Positions 42,853 to 49,600 of a stretch of 64,000 nt of DNA are shown here, one piece after another; positions within the stretch are counted from its first letter, which is position 1; every line of letters starts with the position of its first letter. The notes under the pieces were generated by a model. That model was not told the origin of the DNA, ran no database searches, and saw nothing but the letters and a program-made list of their open reading frames with translations. Origin of the DNA: Actinomycetospora endophytica (GTDB lineage: Bacteria > Actinomycetota > Actinomycetes > Mycobacteriales > Pseudonocardiaceae); contig NZ_JAJNDB010000004.1 of the NCBI RefSeq assembly GCF_021026375.1, positions 521,993-585,992 on the forward strand, in the 5' to 3' direction. Position numbers and translations under genes: made by a program.

Positions 42853-44253
42853 TCACGGCAGTCGGGCCGGAGGGGCCTGGCCTCCGGGCACGTCCGCGCC
42901 CGCCGCGTCCCGGCCGGGCGCCTGCCAGACCGCGCGTCGCAGTTCGCGGACGAGGTCGTCGAGCTCGTCGACCTGGGCGAGGACCCGGTCGCGCGTCGGC
43001 GGCTGCGCCGCGGACGCCGCGCTCGAGAGGGCGGTGCCCACGCGCAGGAGCCGCTGCAGCACGCGGGTGTTGAGATCGGCGACGAGGCTCTCCCGGTCCT
43101 CGACCCGGCGCAGCGCCTCCCGGTCGGCGCGGCTGCGGGCGACCGCGAGGGTCGCCGAGGCCTGCGCCGCCAGGCCCTCGACCAGGTCGACGTCGTCGTC
43201 GTCGAAGGAGCGGCGGCCGGCGTCCCGCACGAGCACGAGCACCGCGTGCGTCCCGTCGCCGGCGATGCCGTCGGAGAGCCGCATGGCCAGGGCGCTCCCG
43301 ACGGCGGGCGCCACCTCCGCGAGCTGGGTGGCCCGTCGGTCCTCGGGGACCGCACTGATCACGATGGCCCGGCCCGTGGTCAGGGCCGCGTCCGTGATCG
43401 TGCCGTCGAGCGGGAACCGTCGGTCCTCGAGCTCGACCAGGGCACCGGTAGCGCACGGGACGGCGATCCAGGTCGGGTCGCGGTCGTCCACGGTCGTCAG
43501 CACCGCCCCGTCGCCGTCGCTGAGGACGAGGGCCTCGTCCAACAGGTGCCGCAGGCCCGAGGGCGGGTCGAGGGACCCCGCGAGGAGCCGTCGGCTCAGG
43601 TCGGCCGCCGCGGCCTGCCACCGGGCCCGTCGTCGGGCACCGTCGAGCAGCAGGGCGTTCTCGACGGCGACCCCGGCGGCCCCGGCCAGGGTGGTGAGGA
43701 GCTCCTCGTCGTCGCGGCTGAACTCCTCGGCTCCCTGCTTGTCGACGAGGTAGAGGTGGCCGTAGACGCCGCGCCCGACGCGGAGCGGGACGCCGAGGAA
43801 GCTGCCCGACGGCAGGGCGGAGTGCGGCCCGTCCGCGAGGCGGCGCAGCCGCAGCGGGTGGGAGTCGGCGATCAGCGGCCGCAGCACGCCGTCGCCCGTG
43901 GCGAGCTCCGCCAGCGCCGCGACCTCCTCGTCGCGCAGGCCGGTGTGCACGAACGACGCCCGGGTGCCGTCGACGATCCCGAGCGCGGCGTGGCGGGCGT
44001 CGACGAGGCCGCGGGCGCTGTCGACGACCCGCCGGCGCAGCTCGTCGGGGTCGAGCCGCTGGGCGATGTGGTGGGTCGAGGCGAGCAGCTTGCGCAGCCG
44101 CCCCTGTACGGACTTCAGCTCGCTGGCCCGGGCGATGACCTGGTCGAGGAGATCGTCCAGCTCGAGCCGGACCGCCCCCGGGAAGGCCAGGCCGGCGGGC
44201 ACCTCGGGTGGCCCCGAGGATGACGGCCCCGCGCTGACGTCCACCGGCTTCAT
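42853..44253 (-). CDS. DosS-like sensor pseudokinase (no phospho-His, no ATPase domain)
   Basis: A 466-residue protein with coiled N-terminus, GAF1 (about 60-205), GAF2 (about 210-375) and a truncated dimerisation helix. It aligns with the DosS-like kinase throughout (SFLGVPLRVGRGVYGHLYLV), but the haem-ligand His position is Ala146 (Tyr168 is kept), the phospho-acceptor position is Asn395 (VADLNTRVLQRLL), and the protein ends at about residue 466 with no N-, G1- or G2-box. It cannot autophosphorylate. A role as non-haem redox or ligand sensor that heterodimerises with the active kinase is inference. The gene lies between two Acg-type genes. Confidence 0.75.
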   Translation of the reverse strand: MKPVDVSAGPSSSGPPEVPAGLAFPGAVRLELDDLLDQVIARASELKSVQGRLRKLLASTHHIAQRLDPDELRRRVVDSARGLVDARHAALGIVDGTRASFVHTGLRDEEVAALAELATGDGVLRPLIADSHPLRLRRLADGPHSALPSGSFLGVPLRVGRGVYGHLYLVDKQGAEEFSRDDEELLTTLAGAAGVAVENALLLDGARRRARWQAAAADLSRRLLAGSLDPPSGLRHLLDEALVLSDGDGAVLTTVDDRDPTWIAVPCATGALVELEDRRFPLDGTITDAALTTGRAIVISAVPEDRRATQLAEVAPAVGSALAMRLSDGIAGDGTHAVLVLVRDAGRRSFDDDDVDLVEGLAAQASATLAVARSRADREALRRVEDRESLVADLNTRVLQRLLRVGTALSSAASAAQPPTRDRVLAQVDELDDLVRELRRAVWQAPGRDAAGADVPGGQAPPARLP

Positions 44254-44294
44254 CGTGGGCCCGGGCCGGGGGCTGTCAAGGTTTTCCGGGCGGG

Positions 44295-45287
44295 TCAGCG
44301 CGTCTCGTCCGGTGCCCGGCGCGGCGGCCGGGGGACCGCACGGTGCCGGATGCCGAGTCGCAGCAGCACCTGCGGCCACAGGGCACGGCCGAGCAGGGTC
44401 CGCATCTCGGAGCGGGTGTCGGCGACCTCGAGCGGTGGCGCGACGAAGGACGCGGCCAGCCCTCGCAGGGTGGCCAGTAGCAGGACGTGCTGCAGGGCCT
44501 GTCCGGCGTGGAGGTGCGCGAGCGGCCGGTCGAGCGTGGTGGCGAGCACGAGCAGGGCGGGGTCGTCGTCCGCGACGGCCGGGCGGCGCTCGTCCTGCCG
44601 ATCTCCGTCGGCGCCGAAGTCCCGCAGGCGCCACCGCCCGTCCGGCCGCGGCTCCCGGGGCCCGAGCTCCCGCGGGAGCCCGGTGCCCCGGTCGCCCTCC
44701 GCACCGACCCACCGGCGCCACTCGGCCCGGAACGCGGGATCGGACTGCTGCCGCGTGTGCGCCCGCGCGGTGATCGCCTCCAGCTCGCGCCGGTCGGCGC
44801 GGTCGTCCACGAAGATCGCCCACGAGCGCTCGCGCTGCGCCGCGTCGCGGATCTCCTCGCGCAGGCGGGCGGTCACGCCGTGCCCGGACAACGCGGAGCG
44901 ATCGGTGCGCCGGTGGGGGATGACGTGGGCGAGAGCCGCCTCCGTCGCCGTCGCGGGGAGGTTCCCGCCGGCGGTCACGGTGCCGAAGAACCAGGGATCG
45001 TCGGGGTCGGGGAGGAGCCGGACATGGGCGCGACGGCCCTGGGCCCGCACGGCCAGCCGGAGGTTGGTGATCGCCGCGCCGCACGCCATCCGGAGCTCCC
45101 GGTTCTCGGGGTCGGCGACCGGCAGCGCCCGGTCGGGCTCGCCGTGGACCTCGACGGCGTCGTCGTGCCGGCACAGCCGCCACGGCTGGGCGTTGTAGCT
45201 GGACGGTGCGAGCGCGCCCGCGCCCAGCACCGCGGCCACGTCGACCGGACCGGGCGCGTCGTCCGCGGCGAGACCGCTGGTGCCCAT
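44295..45287 (-). CDS. Acg-type nitroreductase-like flavoprotein (2)
   Basis: A 330-residue protein with VLGAGALAPSSYNAQPWRLC at the FMN site, MACGAAITNLRLAVRAQGRR, LAHVIPHRRTDRSALSGHGV and DDPALLVLATTLDRPLAHLH. It shares the plan of the gene at 41717 but is only moderately similar and shorter, so the pair is an old duplication. It is divergent from the Rv1733c-like gene; the 228-bp spacer holds a DosR-box-like palindrome. It ends 41 bp before the pseudokinase start. Confidence 0.8.
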   Translation of the reverse strand: MGTSGLAADDAPGPVDVAAVLGAGALAPSSYNAQPWRLCRHDDAVEVHGEPDRALPVADPENRELRMACGAAITNLRLAVRAQGRRAHVRLLPDPDDPWFFGTVTAGGNLPATATEAALAHVIPHRRTDRSALSGHGVTARLREEIRDAAQRERSWAIFVDDRADRRELEAITARAHTRQQSDPAFRAEWRRWVGAEGDRGTGLPRELGPREPRPDGRWRLRDFGADGDRQDERRPAVADDDPALLVLATTLDRPLAHLHAGQALQHVLLLATLRGLAASFVAPPLEVADTRSEMRTLLGRALWPQVLLRLGIRHRAVPRPPRRAPDETR

Positions 45288-45422
45288 GGTCGCCTCCCGT
45301 TCGTCCGGCGCTCCAGCGTCGACGTCCGGTCCCCGGCATCCCAGGGGCGCAGGACCCCCACGCGCGGGCCCTCCGGCCGGGCCGCTCCCGCCTCGAGGGA
45401 CCTCTCCGGGCGACGAACGGAC

Positions 45423-45436
45423 GGGCCGTCCGGCCC
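45423..45436. promoter_or_regulatory. DosR-box-like palindrome, Acg-2 / Rv1733c-like intergenic region
   Basis: GGGCCGTCCGGCCC is a perfect 14-bp palindrome that fits GGGnCnnnnGnCCC, the core of the DosR box, with C in place of the conserved A at position 4. It lies 79 bp upstream of the Rv1733c-like ATG and about 135 bp from the Acg-type start on the other strand. Confidence 0.35.
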
Positions 45437-45515
45437 GACCGGGGCAGCCCCCTCGCCCCTGCCCGACCCTGCCGCCCCGCCGTCATCCTGCTGGCCCACA
45501 CGGAGGGAGGACCCG

Positions 45516-46100
45516 ATGACCGGATCACTCCCGGACCGGCTCTGGACCGCGTTCGTCCCGCGCCGCAGCTCCCTGCGCCGTGGACCGGACCGGGCCGAGA
45601 CGGTCGCGCGATGGGTCGCGCTCGCCCTGCTCACGCTCGCCGTCCCGATCCTCCTCACCCTCGGCACCGCGCACGCCCACCAGCTGCGCGACGCGGCGAC
45701 GCTCGCCCGCGCCACGTCCCACCCGGTCACGGCGACCATCGACCGGGTCACCTCCCCGGGCGGGGCCTCGGCGGGGGCCGTGGACGTCACCGCGACGTGG
45801 GTCGCGCCCGACGGCACCGCGCGGACCGTGACCGGGGCCGAGTCGGCCGGGGCACGGGTCGGTGACCGGTGGACGGCCTGGGTCGACGCGGCCGGCCGTC
45901 AGGTCCCGGTCCCGAAGAGCGACGGCGAGGCGACGTTCGAGGGTGTGCTCGTGGCCTTCTGGGGCTTCCTCGGGGTGGCGGTCGTGCTGCTCGGGGCCTC
46001 GGCCCTCCTGCACCGGCTCCTCCACCGCCACCGGATGCGCGACTGGGACGAGGACCTCGCGCTGTTCCGCCTGGGCCGCGGCCGCGGGGTCAACGGCTGA
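45516..46100 (+). CDS. Rv1733c-like two-helix membrane protein
   Basis: A 194-residue protein after GGAGGGAGGACCCG. The order is an Arg-rich head, TM1 (WVALALLTLAVPILLTLGTA), an outside domain of about 95 residues (HPVTATIDRVTSPGGAS, VTATWVAPDGTART, VGDRWTAWVDAAGR), TM2 (GVLVAFWGFLGVAVVLLGAS), and a short tail with RMRDWDEDLALF. This is the topology and motif order of Rv1733c, a DosR-regulon membrane protein and T-cell antigen in M. tuberculosis. Function unknown. Confidence 0.78.
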   Translation: MTGSLPDRLWTAFVPRRSSLRRGPDRAETVARWVALALLTLAVPILLTLGTAHAHQLRDAATLARATSHPVTATIDRVTSPGGASAGAVDVTATWVAPDGTARTVTGAESAGARVGDRWTAWVDAAGRQVPVPKSDGEATFEGVLVAFWGFLGVAVVLLGASALLHRLLHRHRMRDWDEDLALFRLGRGRGVNG

Positions 46101-46110
46101 GGGCAGGCCG

Positions 46111-46320
46111 TCAGGAGGGTTCCAGGAGACGTTGCCGCGCGAGGCGCTCGACCAGTTCCGGGAGCGCACCCGGGGGAGAGCCGTCGAGGTCGCGACGGCA
46201 GGCGGCGACCACCGGCTCGACGTTCGCGGGCGACCGGTGCCGGAACTCGGCGCGCAGGCGCGCGACGGCCGCGACCACCGACTCGTCCCGGTCCGTGGTG
46301 CGGTCGTGGGACGTGCTCAT
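46111..46320 (-). CDS. Small three-helix-bundle dimerisation-type protein
   Basis: A 69-residue protein. The pattern VVAAVARLRAEFRHRSPANV, VEPVVAACRRDLDG and PELVERLARQRL matches the short actinobacterial proteins annotated as three-helix bundle dimerization domain. Its ATG is 38 bp from a DosR-box-like 14-mer (46358-46371), so it may belong to the dormancy regulon. It converges on the Rv1733c-like gene. Confidence 0.6.
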   Translation of the reverse strand: MSTSHDRTTDRDESVVAAVARLRAEFRHRSPANVEPVVAACRRDLDGSPPGALPELVERLARQRLLEPS

Positions 46321-46357
46321 GGCCGGAGAGCCTCACGGGTCGCTCCGGTCCGCGACA

Positions 46358-46371
46358 GGGACGAGGGTCCT
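46358..46371. promoter_or_regulatory. DosR-box-like site between small protein and universal stress protein
   Basis: GGGACGAGGGTCCT matches the DosR layout GGGACTnnAGTCCC with both GGGAC and GTCC half-sites in the right register. It is 37 bp upstream of the minus-strand small protein and about 150 bp upstream of the plus-strand stress protein. Confidence 0.45.
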
Positions 46372-46435
46372 CCGCGAACCGGGCCCCTCGGGCACCGGCG
46401 GGCCCGCTCGCCGGCGTCCCCGACCGACGGGCGGG

Positions 46436-46449
46436 CGGACCCGGGTCCT
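46436..46449. promoter_or_regulatory. Second DosR-box-like palindrome upstream of the universal stress protein
   Basis: The 12-bp perfect palindrome GGACCCGGGTCC (46437-46448) sits in the same register as the DosR consensus (nGGACnnnnGTCCn) and lies 71 bp upstream of the stress protein ATG. Two boxes in one promoter are common in the DosR regulon. Confidence 0.4.
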
Positions 46450-46520
46450 GCGGCCCTACGGGCGCGGACGGTGTCGGTCCACGCTGCGAAGCAAGCAGAT
46501 CCCCGTCCGAGGAGCCACCC

Positions 46521-47072
46521 ATGAGCACCGACACCGTCACCGCCTCGGCCGGGTCCGCGCCGGCGCCGCAGCTGGTCCGGCGGCCCACGAAGGGGGCCGT
46601 CGTCGTCGGCGTCGACGGCTCCGAGGGCAGCCGCGCCGCGATCGAGTACGCCTGCGACGAGGCACAACTGCGCGGCCTGCCCCTCGCCGCCGTCGTGGCC
46701 TGGGCTCCTCCCGAGGTGTGCATCACGCCGTACCCGCTCGTGCCGTCGGCCGAGGACCTGCAGTCCGCCGCCGTCGACCTCGCGTCCCACGAGATCCAGG
46801 AGGTGCTCGACGGCCGGGCCCGGCGCGGCGCCTCGACCCCGGTGGTCGAGCTGATGGCCGCGTCCGGGCCCGCCGCGGTCGTGCTGGAGCGGGCCTCCGC
46901 GGACGCCGACACGGTCGTCGTCGGGCACCGGGGCCGCGGCGCGGTCGCCAGCCGGCTCATCGGCTCGGTCGGTCTCAACGTGGTGGTCCACGCGCGGTGC
47001 ACCGTCGTCGTGGTCCGCGCGCCGCACGACCAACGCCCGGAGGCCGACGAGCACGAGAGCCACGCCACCTGA
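46521..47072 (+). CDS. Universal stress protein (UspA family)
   Basis: A 183-residue single Usp domain after a GAGGAGCCACCC site. KGAVVVGVDGSEGSRAAIEY has the first ATP contact; VVVGHRGRGAVASRLIGSVG contains the G-x2-G-x9-G-S ATP-binding motif, so it should bind ATP. The end VVHARCTVVVVRAP is the last strand. An insert with Cys (PPEVCITPYPLVPSAED) follows strand 2. Many DosR regulons contain such proteins, which support survival under hypoxia. Confidence 0.88.
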   Translation: MSTDTVTASAGSAPAPQLVRRPTKGAVVVGVDGSEGSRAAIEYACDEAQLRGLPLAAVVAWAPPEVCITPYPLVPSAEDLQSAAVDLASHEIQEVLDGRARRGASTPVVELMAASGPAAVVLERASADADTVVVGHRGRGAVASRLIGSVGLNVVVHARCTVVVVRAPHDQRPEADEHESHAT

Positions 47073-47137
47073 GACGGCCGGACGATACGAGTCCGGATGA
47101 TCACGTCACCGTGAGGCGGCCCGAGCGTTGAGGTCGT

Positions 47138-47356
47138 ATGCCCCGATCAGGTGAAGCGACCGAGCCGTTCAGCCACGTCCGGTCGTCGGGCCGCCGACCG
47201 TCCAGCTCGGTGATCGGCCGAGTCGTGGCCGCGGTGGCGATCTTCGCCCTGGCCATGCTGCTGGTGACCGGGGTCGAGATGCTGCTCGGTCACCCGGTGT
47301 CCGGGGGCGCCGCGGCGCACCTGACCGTCGTCGACCTGTTCAGCTCCCACTCCTAG
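47138..47356 (+). CDS. Small single-pass membrane protein (1)
   Basis: A 72-residue protein. A basic Ser/Arg-rich head (residues 1-25) leads to one hydrophobic helix (VAAVAIFALAMLLVTGVEML) and a short outside tail with GHPVSGGAA and TVVDLFSSHS. The helix and tail are clearly related to the protein at 49249-49587 (AAAVFALTVLLLTGLEVAL, DHPLPAG). The shared pattern FAL-x-x-L-L-x-TG-x-E-x-x-L-x-HP defines a small family that I cannot name. It follows the universal stress protein by 65 bp. Confidence 0.6.
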   Translation: MPRSGEATEPFSHVRSSGRRPSSSVIGRVVAAVAIFALAMLLVTGVEMLLGHPVSGGAAAHLTVVDLFSSHS

Positions 47357-47499
47357 ATCCGAACTCGATCGGACACTCTGCGCTTCCGACACCGAACGCC
47401 CGGACGCTAACGGATCGGTTGCAATCGTCCGGGGCCGTGGTCGCCGCGCCGACGACCCGCTCTGGTGGTCCTCCTCGTCGATTCCAGCGTGGAGGAACC

Positions 47500-47838
47500 A
47501 TGTCGGCGGACATCGATATCGCGCCCGGAAGTGATGGCGCGTACTACGTGATCGTGGACGTCCGGATCCAGGACGCGCCTCGGTACACGGCCTACATGGA
47601 GAAGGTGCGGCCGGCCCTGGAGGCGGCCGGTGGGCGCTACCTCGCGCGCGGGGGCGCCTGCTCGGTCTACGAGGGCGAGTGGGAACCGGCGCGGCTCGTC
47701 CTGCTCGAATTCCCGTCCCAGAAGGCGTGGGAGTCCTTCTACTTCGGTGCGGAGTACGAAGGGATCAAGGTCGTCCGGGACGAGACCAGCACCGCCGACA
47801 TGGTCGGTCTCGAGGGACTTCCGTCGAGCGCGCAATGA
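47500..47838 (+). CDS. DUF1330 family protein
   Basis: A 112-residue protein after GGAGGAACC. YYVIVDVRIQDAPRYTAYME, KVRPALEAAGGRYLARGGAC, LVLLEFPSQKAWESFYFGAE and YEGIKVVRDE follow the DUF1330 dimeric alpha-beta-barrel pattern. Reaction unknown; members often accompany catabolic or secondary-metabolism genes. It is followed by a methyltransferase remnant in the same direction. Confidence 0.8.
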   Translation: MSADIDIAPGSDGAYYVIVDVRIQDAPRYTAYMEKVRPALEAAGGRYLARGGACSVYEGEWEPARLVLLEFPSQKAWESFYFGAEYEGIKVVRDETSTADMVGLEGLPSSAQ

Positions 47839-47863
47839 ACCGTCGCCGCGCGGGGGTGAATCC

Positions 47864-48028
47864 GTGACCACCCGCGACCACGTGCCCGACAGTCTGGACG
47901 CATCGACGGCGGGGGCCGAGCTCCTCGGCCTGACCACCGGGGCCTGGGTGTCCCAGGCGATCGTGGTGGCCGCCCGGCTCGGACTCGCTGACCCGCAACC
48001 CGCTGATGCACCGCGGTGTTCAGGGGGC
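47864..48028 (+). pseudogene. O-methyltransferase N-terminal remnant
   Basis: The reading frame from GTG 47864 gives ASTAGAELLGLTTGAWVSQA and IVVAARLGLADPQPADAPRC, the dimerisation helices of a plant/bacterial O-methyltransferase (usually LLxLxTGAWVSQAxxVAARLGxADLLADGP). The helix-turn-helix and the whole SAM-binding domain (normally 280 more residues) are missing; the frame runs directly into an unrelated short gene. This is the scar of a deletion. Confidence 0.5.
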
Positions 48029-48370
48029 ATGAATCCCATCGATCGCACCGAGGCGTCGGGGGCAGCCGCCTGGTCAGGCCTCGGGATGGACGCCGAGCGC
48101 GTCGCACTGCACGCCGCGCGCTACGCCGCCGCCGCGTTCCCCGGCCCCGTCGGCGAACTGATCAGCCAGGAGATCCGGGCGTACGTCGAGGCGGGCCGGG
48201 CCCTCGCTCCGAGTGATCTCGCGCCGCGGCTGGTCTCGAACATGCGACGTGCCGAGATCACGAATCCGCTGCCGCCACTGCGCAGTCCCGCCGGGAATCT
48301 GCACGCGGCCCGATACGTGCCCGGTAGTCCGATGCACTGGCGGCACCCCACGGCCGCCGACGAGTTCTGA
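48029..48370 (+). CDS. Hypothetical helical protein
   Basis: A 113-residue protein. ATG 48029 follows CAGGGGGC, a usable ribosome site. Contents: GMDAERVALHAARYAAAAFP, GPVGELISQEIRAYVEAGRA, APRLVSNMRRAEITNPLPPL, and a C-terminal part AARYVPGSPMHWRHPTA. It is in frame with the methyltransferase remnant upstream, so a 168-residue fusion from GTG 47864 cannot be excluded. No family recognised. Confidence 0.5.
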   Translation: MNPIDRTEASGAAAWSGLGMDAERVALHAARYAAAAFPGPVGELISQEIRAYVEAGRALAPSDLAPRLVSNMRRAEITNPLPPLRSPAGNLHAARYVPGSPMHWRHPTAADEF

Positions 48371-48464
48371 GGACCCCTCCCCGGGGGAGACCGACGGCAA
48401 CGGGTCGGTACCGATGCCGAGAAATGCCGCCGCGGGTCGGCTCGGAGGAGAACGATGGCGGGTC

Positions 48465-48743
48465 GTGAACGCGCGAAGTGACGGCATGGCACCGACCAGC
48501 CGAGCGGTCGACGCCCTCGTGGAGCTCGACGAGCGGGCCGGGAGCCTCTGCCCGCCCGACACCGACCCGTTCGTCTGGGCCGACGACGTCCTGCACGACC
48601 TCGCCCGGCTCGCTCAGCTGGTCGGCAGTGCGGCGCAGCGGGTGACGGGGGCCAGGAATCCGGCGATCGAGCGCCAGGCGCTCGCGCTCTCGGCCGCCCT
48701 CGCCGCCCAGGGCAACCTGCAGGTCCTGCACCGGCACCGCTGA
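48465..48743 (+). CDS. Small hypothetical protein
   Basis: A 92-residue protein. I choose GTG 48465 because GGAGGAG lies 14 bp upstream; an ATG at 48486 is the alternative. It is mostly helical (TSRAVDALVELDERAGSLCP, DPFVWADDVLHDLARLAQLV, ERQALALSAALAAQGNLQVL) with one Cys. It ends 24 bp before the YchJ gene. No family recognised. Confidence 0.5.
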   Translation: MNARSDGMAPTSRAVDALVELDERAGSLCPPDTDPFVWADDVLHDLARLAQLVGSAAQRVTGARNPAIERQALALSAALAAQGNLQVLHRHR

Positions 48744-48767
48744 CCCGCTCGCCTATCCTCGGCCGCC

Positions 48768-49163
48768 GTGTCCACGCGCCGCTGTCCCTGCGGATCCCTC
48801 GACTCGCTCGACGCGTGCTGCGGACGGTATCTGGGCCCCGACGGCGTCGCGCCGCCGACGGCCGAGGCCGTGATGCGGTCGCGCTACACGGCGTTCGTCC
48901 ACGGCGACGTCGAGCACCTGCTACGCACGTGGCACCCGGATACCCGGCCCACCGCGCTGGAGCTCGACCCGAGCGTGCGGTGGACCGAGCTGGAGGTGCT
49001 GGACCGCGTCGGCGGCGGCCCCTTCGACAGCGAAGGCGTCGTCGAGTTCCGGGCCCACCACCGTGACGGCGGGCAGCGCGGGGTCCAGCACGAGCGGAGC
49101 CGATTCGTGCGGGAGGCGGGCCGGTGGGTCTACGTGGACGGAGTCGTGGGGTCGCGGCGCTGA
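48768..49163 (+). CDS. ychJ: YchJ/UPF0225 family protein with SEC-C motif
   Basis: A 131-residue protein from GTG. RCPCGSLDSLDACCGRYLG is the SEC-C zinc-binding motif (CPCGSx8CC), followed by AEAVMRSRYTAFVHGDVEHL, TWHPDTRP and WTELEVLDRVGGGPFDSEGV, the NTF2-like body of the YchJ family. Full length for actinobacterial members. The biochemical role is not established. Monocistronic or co-transcribed with the small gene upstream. Confidence 0.86.
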   Translation: MSTRRCPCGSLDSLDACCGRYLGPDGVAPPTAEAVMRSRYTAFVHGDVEHLLRTWHPDTRPTALELDPSVRWTELEVLDRVGGGPFDSEGVVEFRAHHRDGGQRGVQHERSRFVREAGRWVYVDGVVGSRR

Positions 49164-49248
49164 CGGTGTCGAGAACTGCGGCGGTTCCACGCGGGAATTG
49201 ATCGATGCGGTACGGCATGGGACGACCCGGGCCCGGGAATACAGCCCC

Positions 49249-49587
49249 ATGAGTCGCAGCGTTCCAGCTCCGCCAGGGGGGCGAGTTGGGCCGGCTCGCC
49301 GTGGTCCGACGAGCCGCCCGGCACGCGGCTGGGACACCCCCGGACTCCCCGCACCGCGGAGTGCGCCGCATGAGGGCAGGGATGTCCAGCAGCGTTCGCG
49401 CCGGGGAGGACCGCTGCGACTGACGATCAATCTGGTCATCAGCGCCGCCGCGGTGTTCGCGTTGACCGTCCTCCTGCTCACCGGGCTCGAAGTGGCACTC
49501 GACCACCCGCTGCCCGCCGGGCCGCCCGGGCAGACGAGCCTCGGGATGTTCCTCCATCCCGCGATGTCGGCTCACTCCATTCCCTAG
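49249..49587 (+). CDS. Small single-pass membrane protein (2)
   Basis: A 112-residue protein. The first about 55 residues are Pro/Arg-rich and may be partly untranslated; no strong ribosome site precedes ATG 49249, and a later in-frame start could give a shorter protein. The C-terminal half has one helix (LVISAAAVFALTVLLLTGLE) and the tail DHPLPAGPPGQTSLGMFLHP, related to the protein at 47138-47356. The conserved core suggests a real gene. It converges on the acyl-CoA-dehydrogenase-like gene with a 13-bp gap. Confidence 0.55.
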   Translation: MSRSVPAPPGGRVGPARRGPTSRPARGWDTPGLPAPRSAPHEGRDVQQRSRRGGPLRLTINLVISAAAVFALTVLLLTGLEVALDHPLPAGPPGQTSLGMFLHPAMSAHSIP

Positions 49588-49600
49588 AACGGACCGGGAT

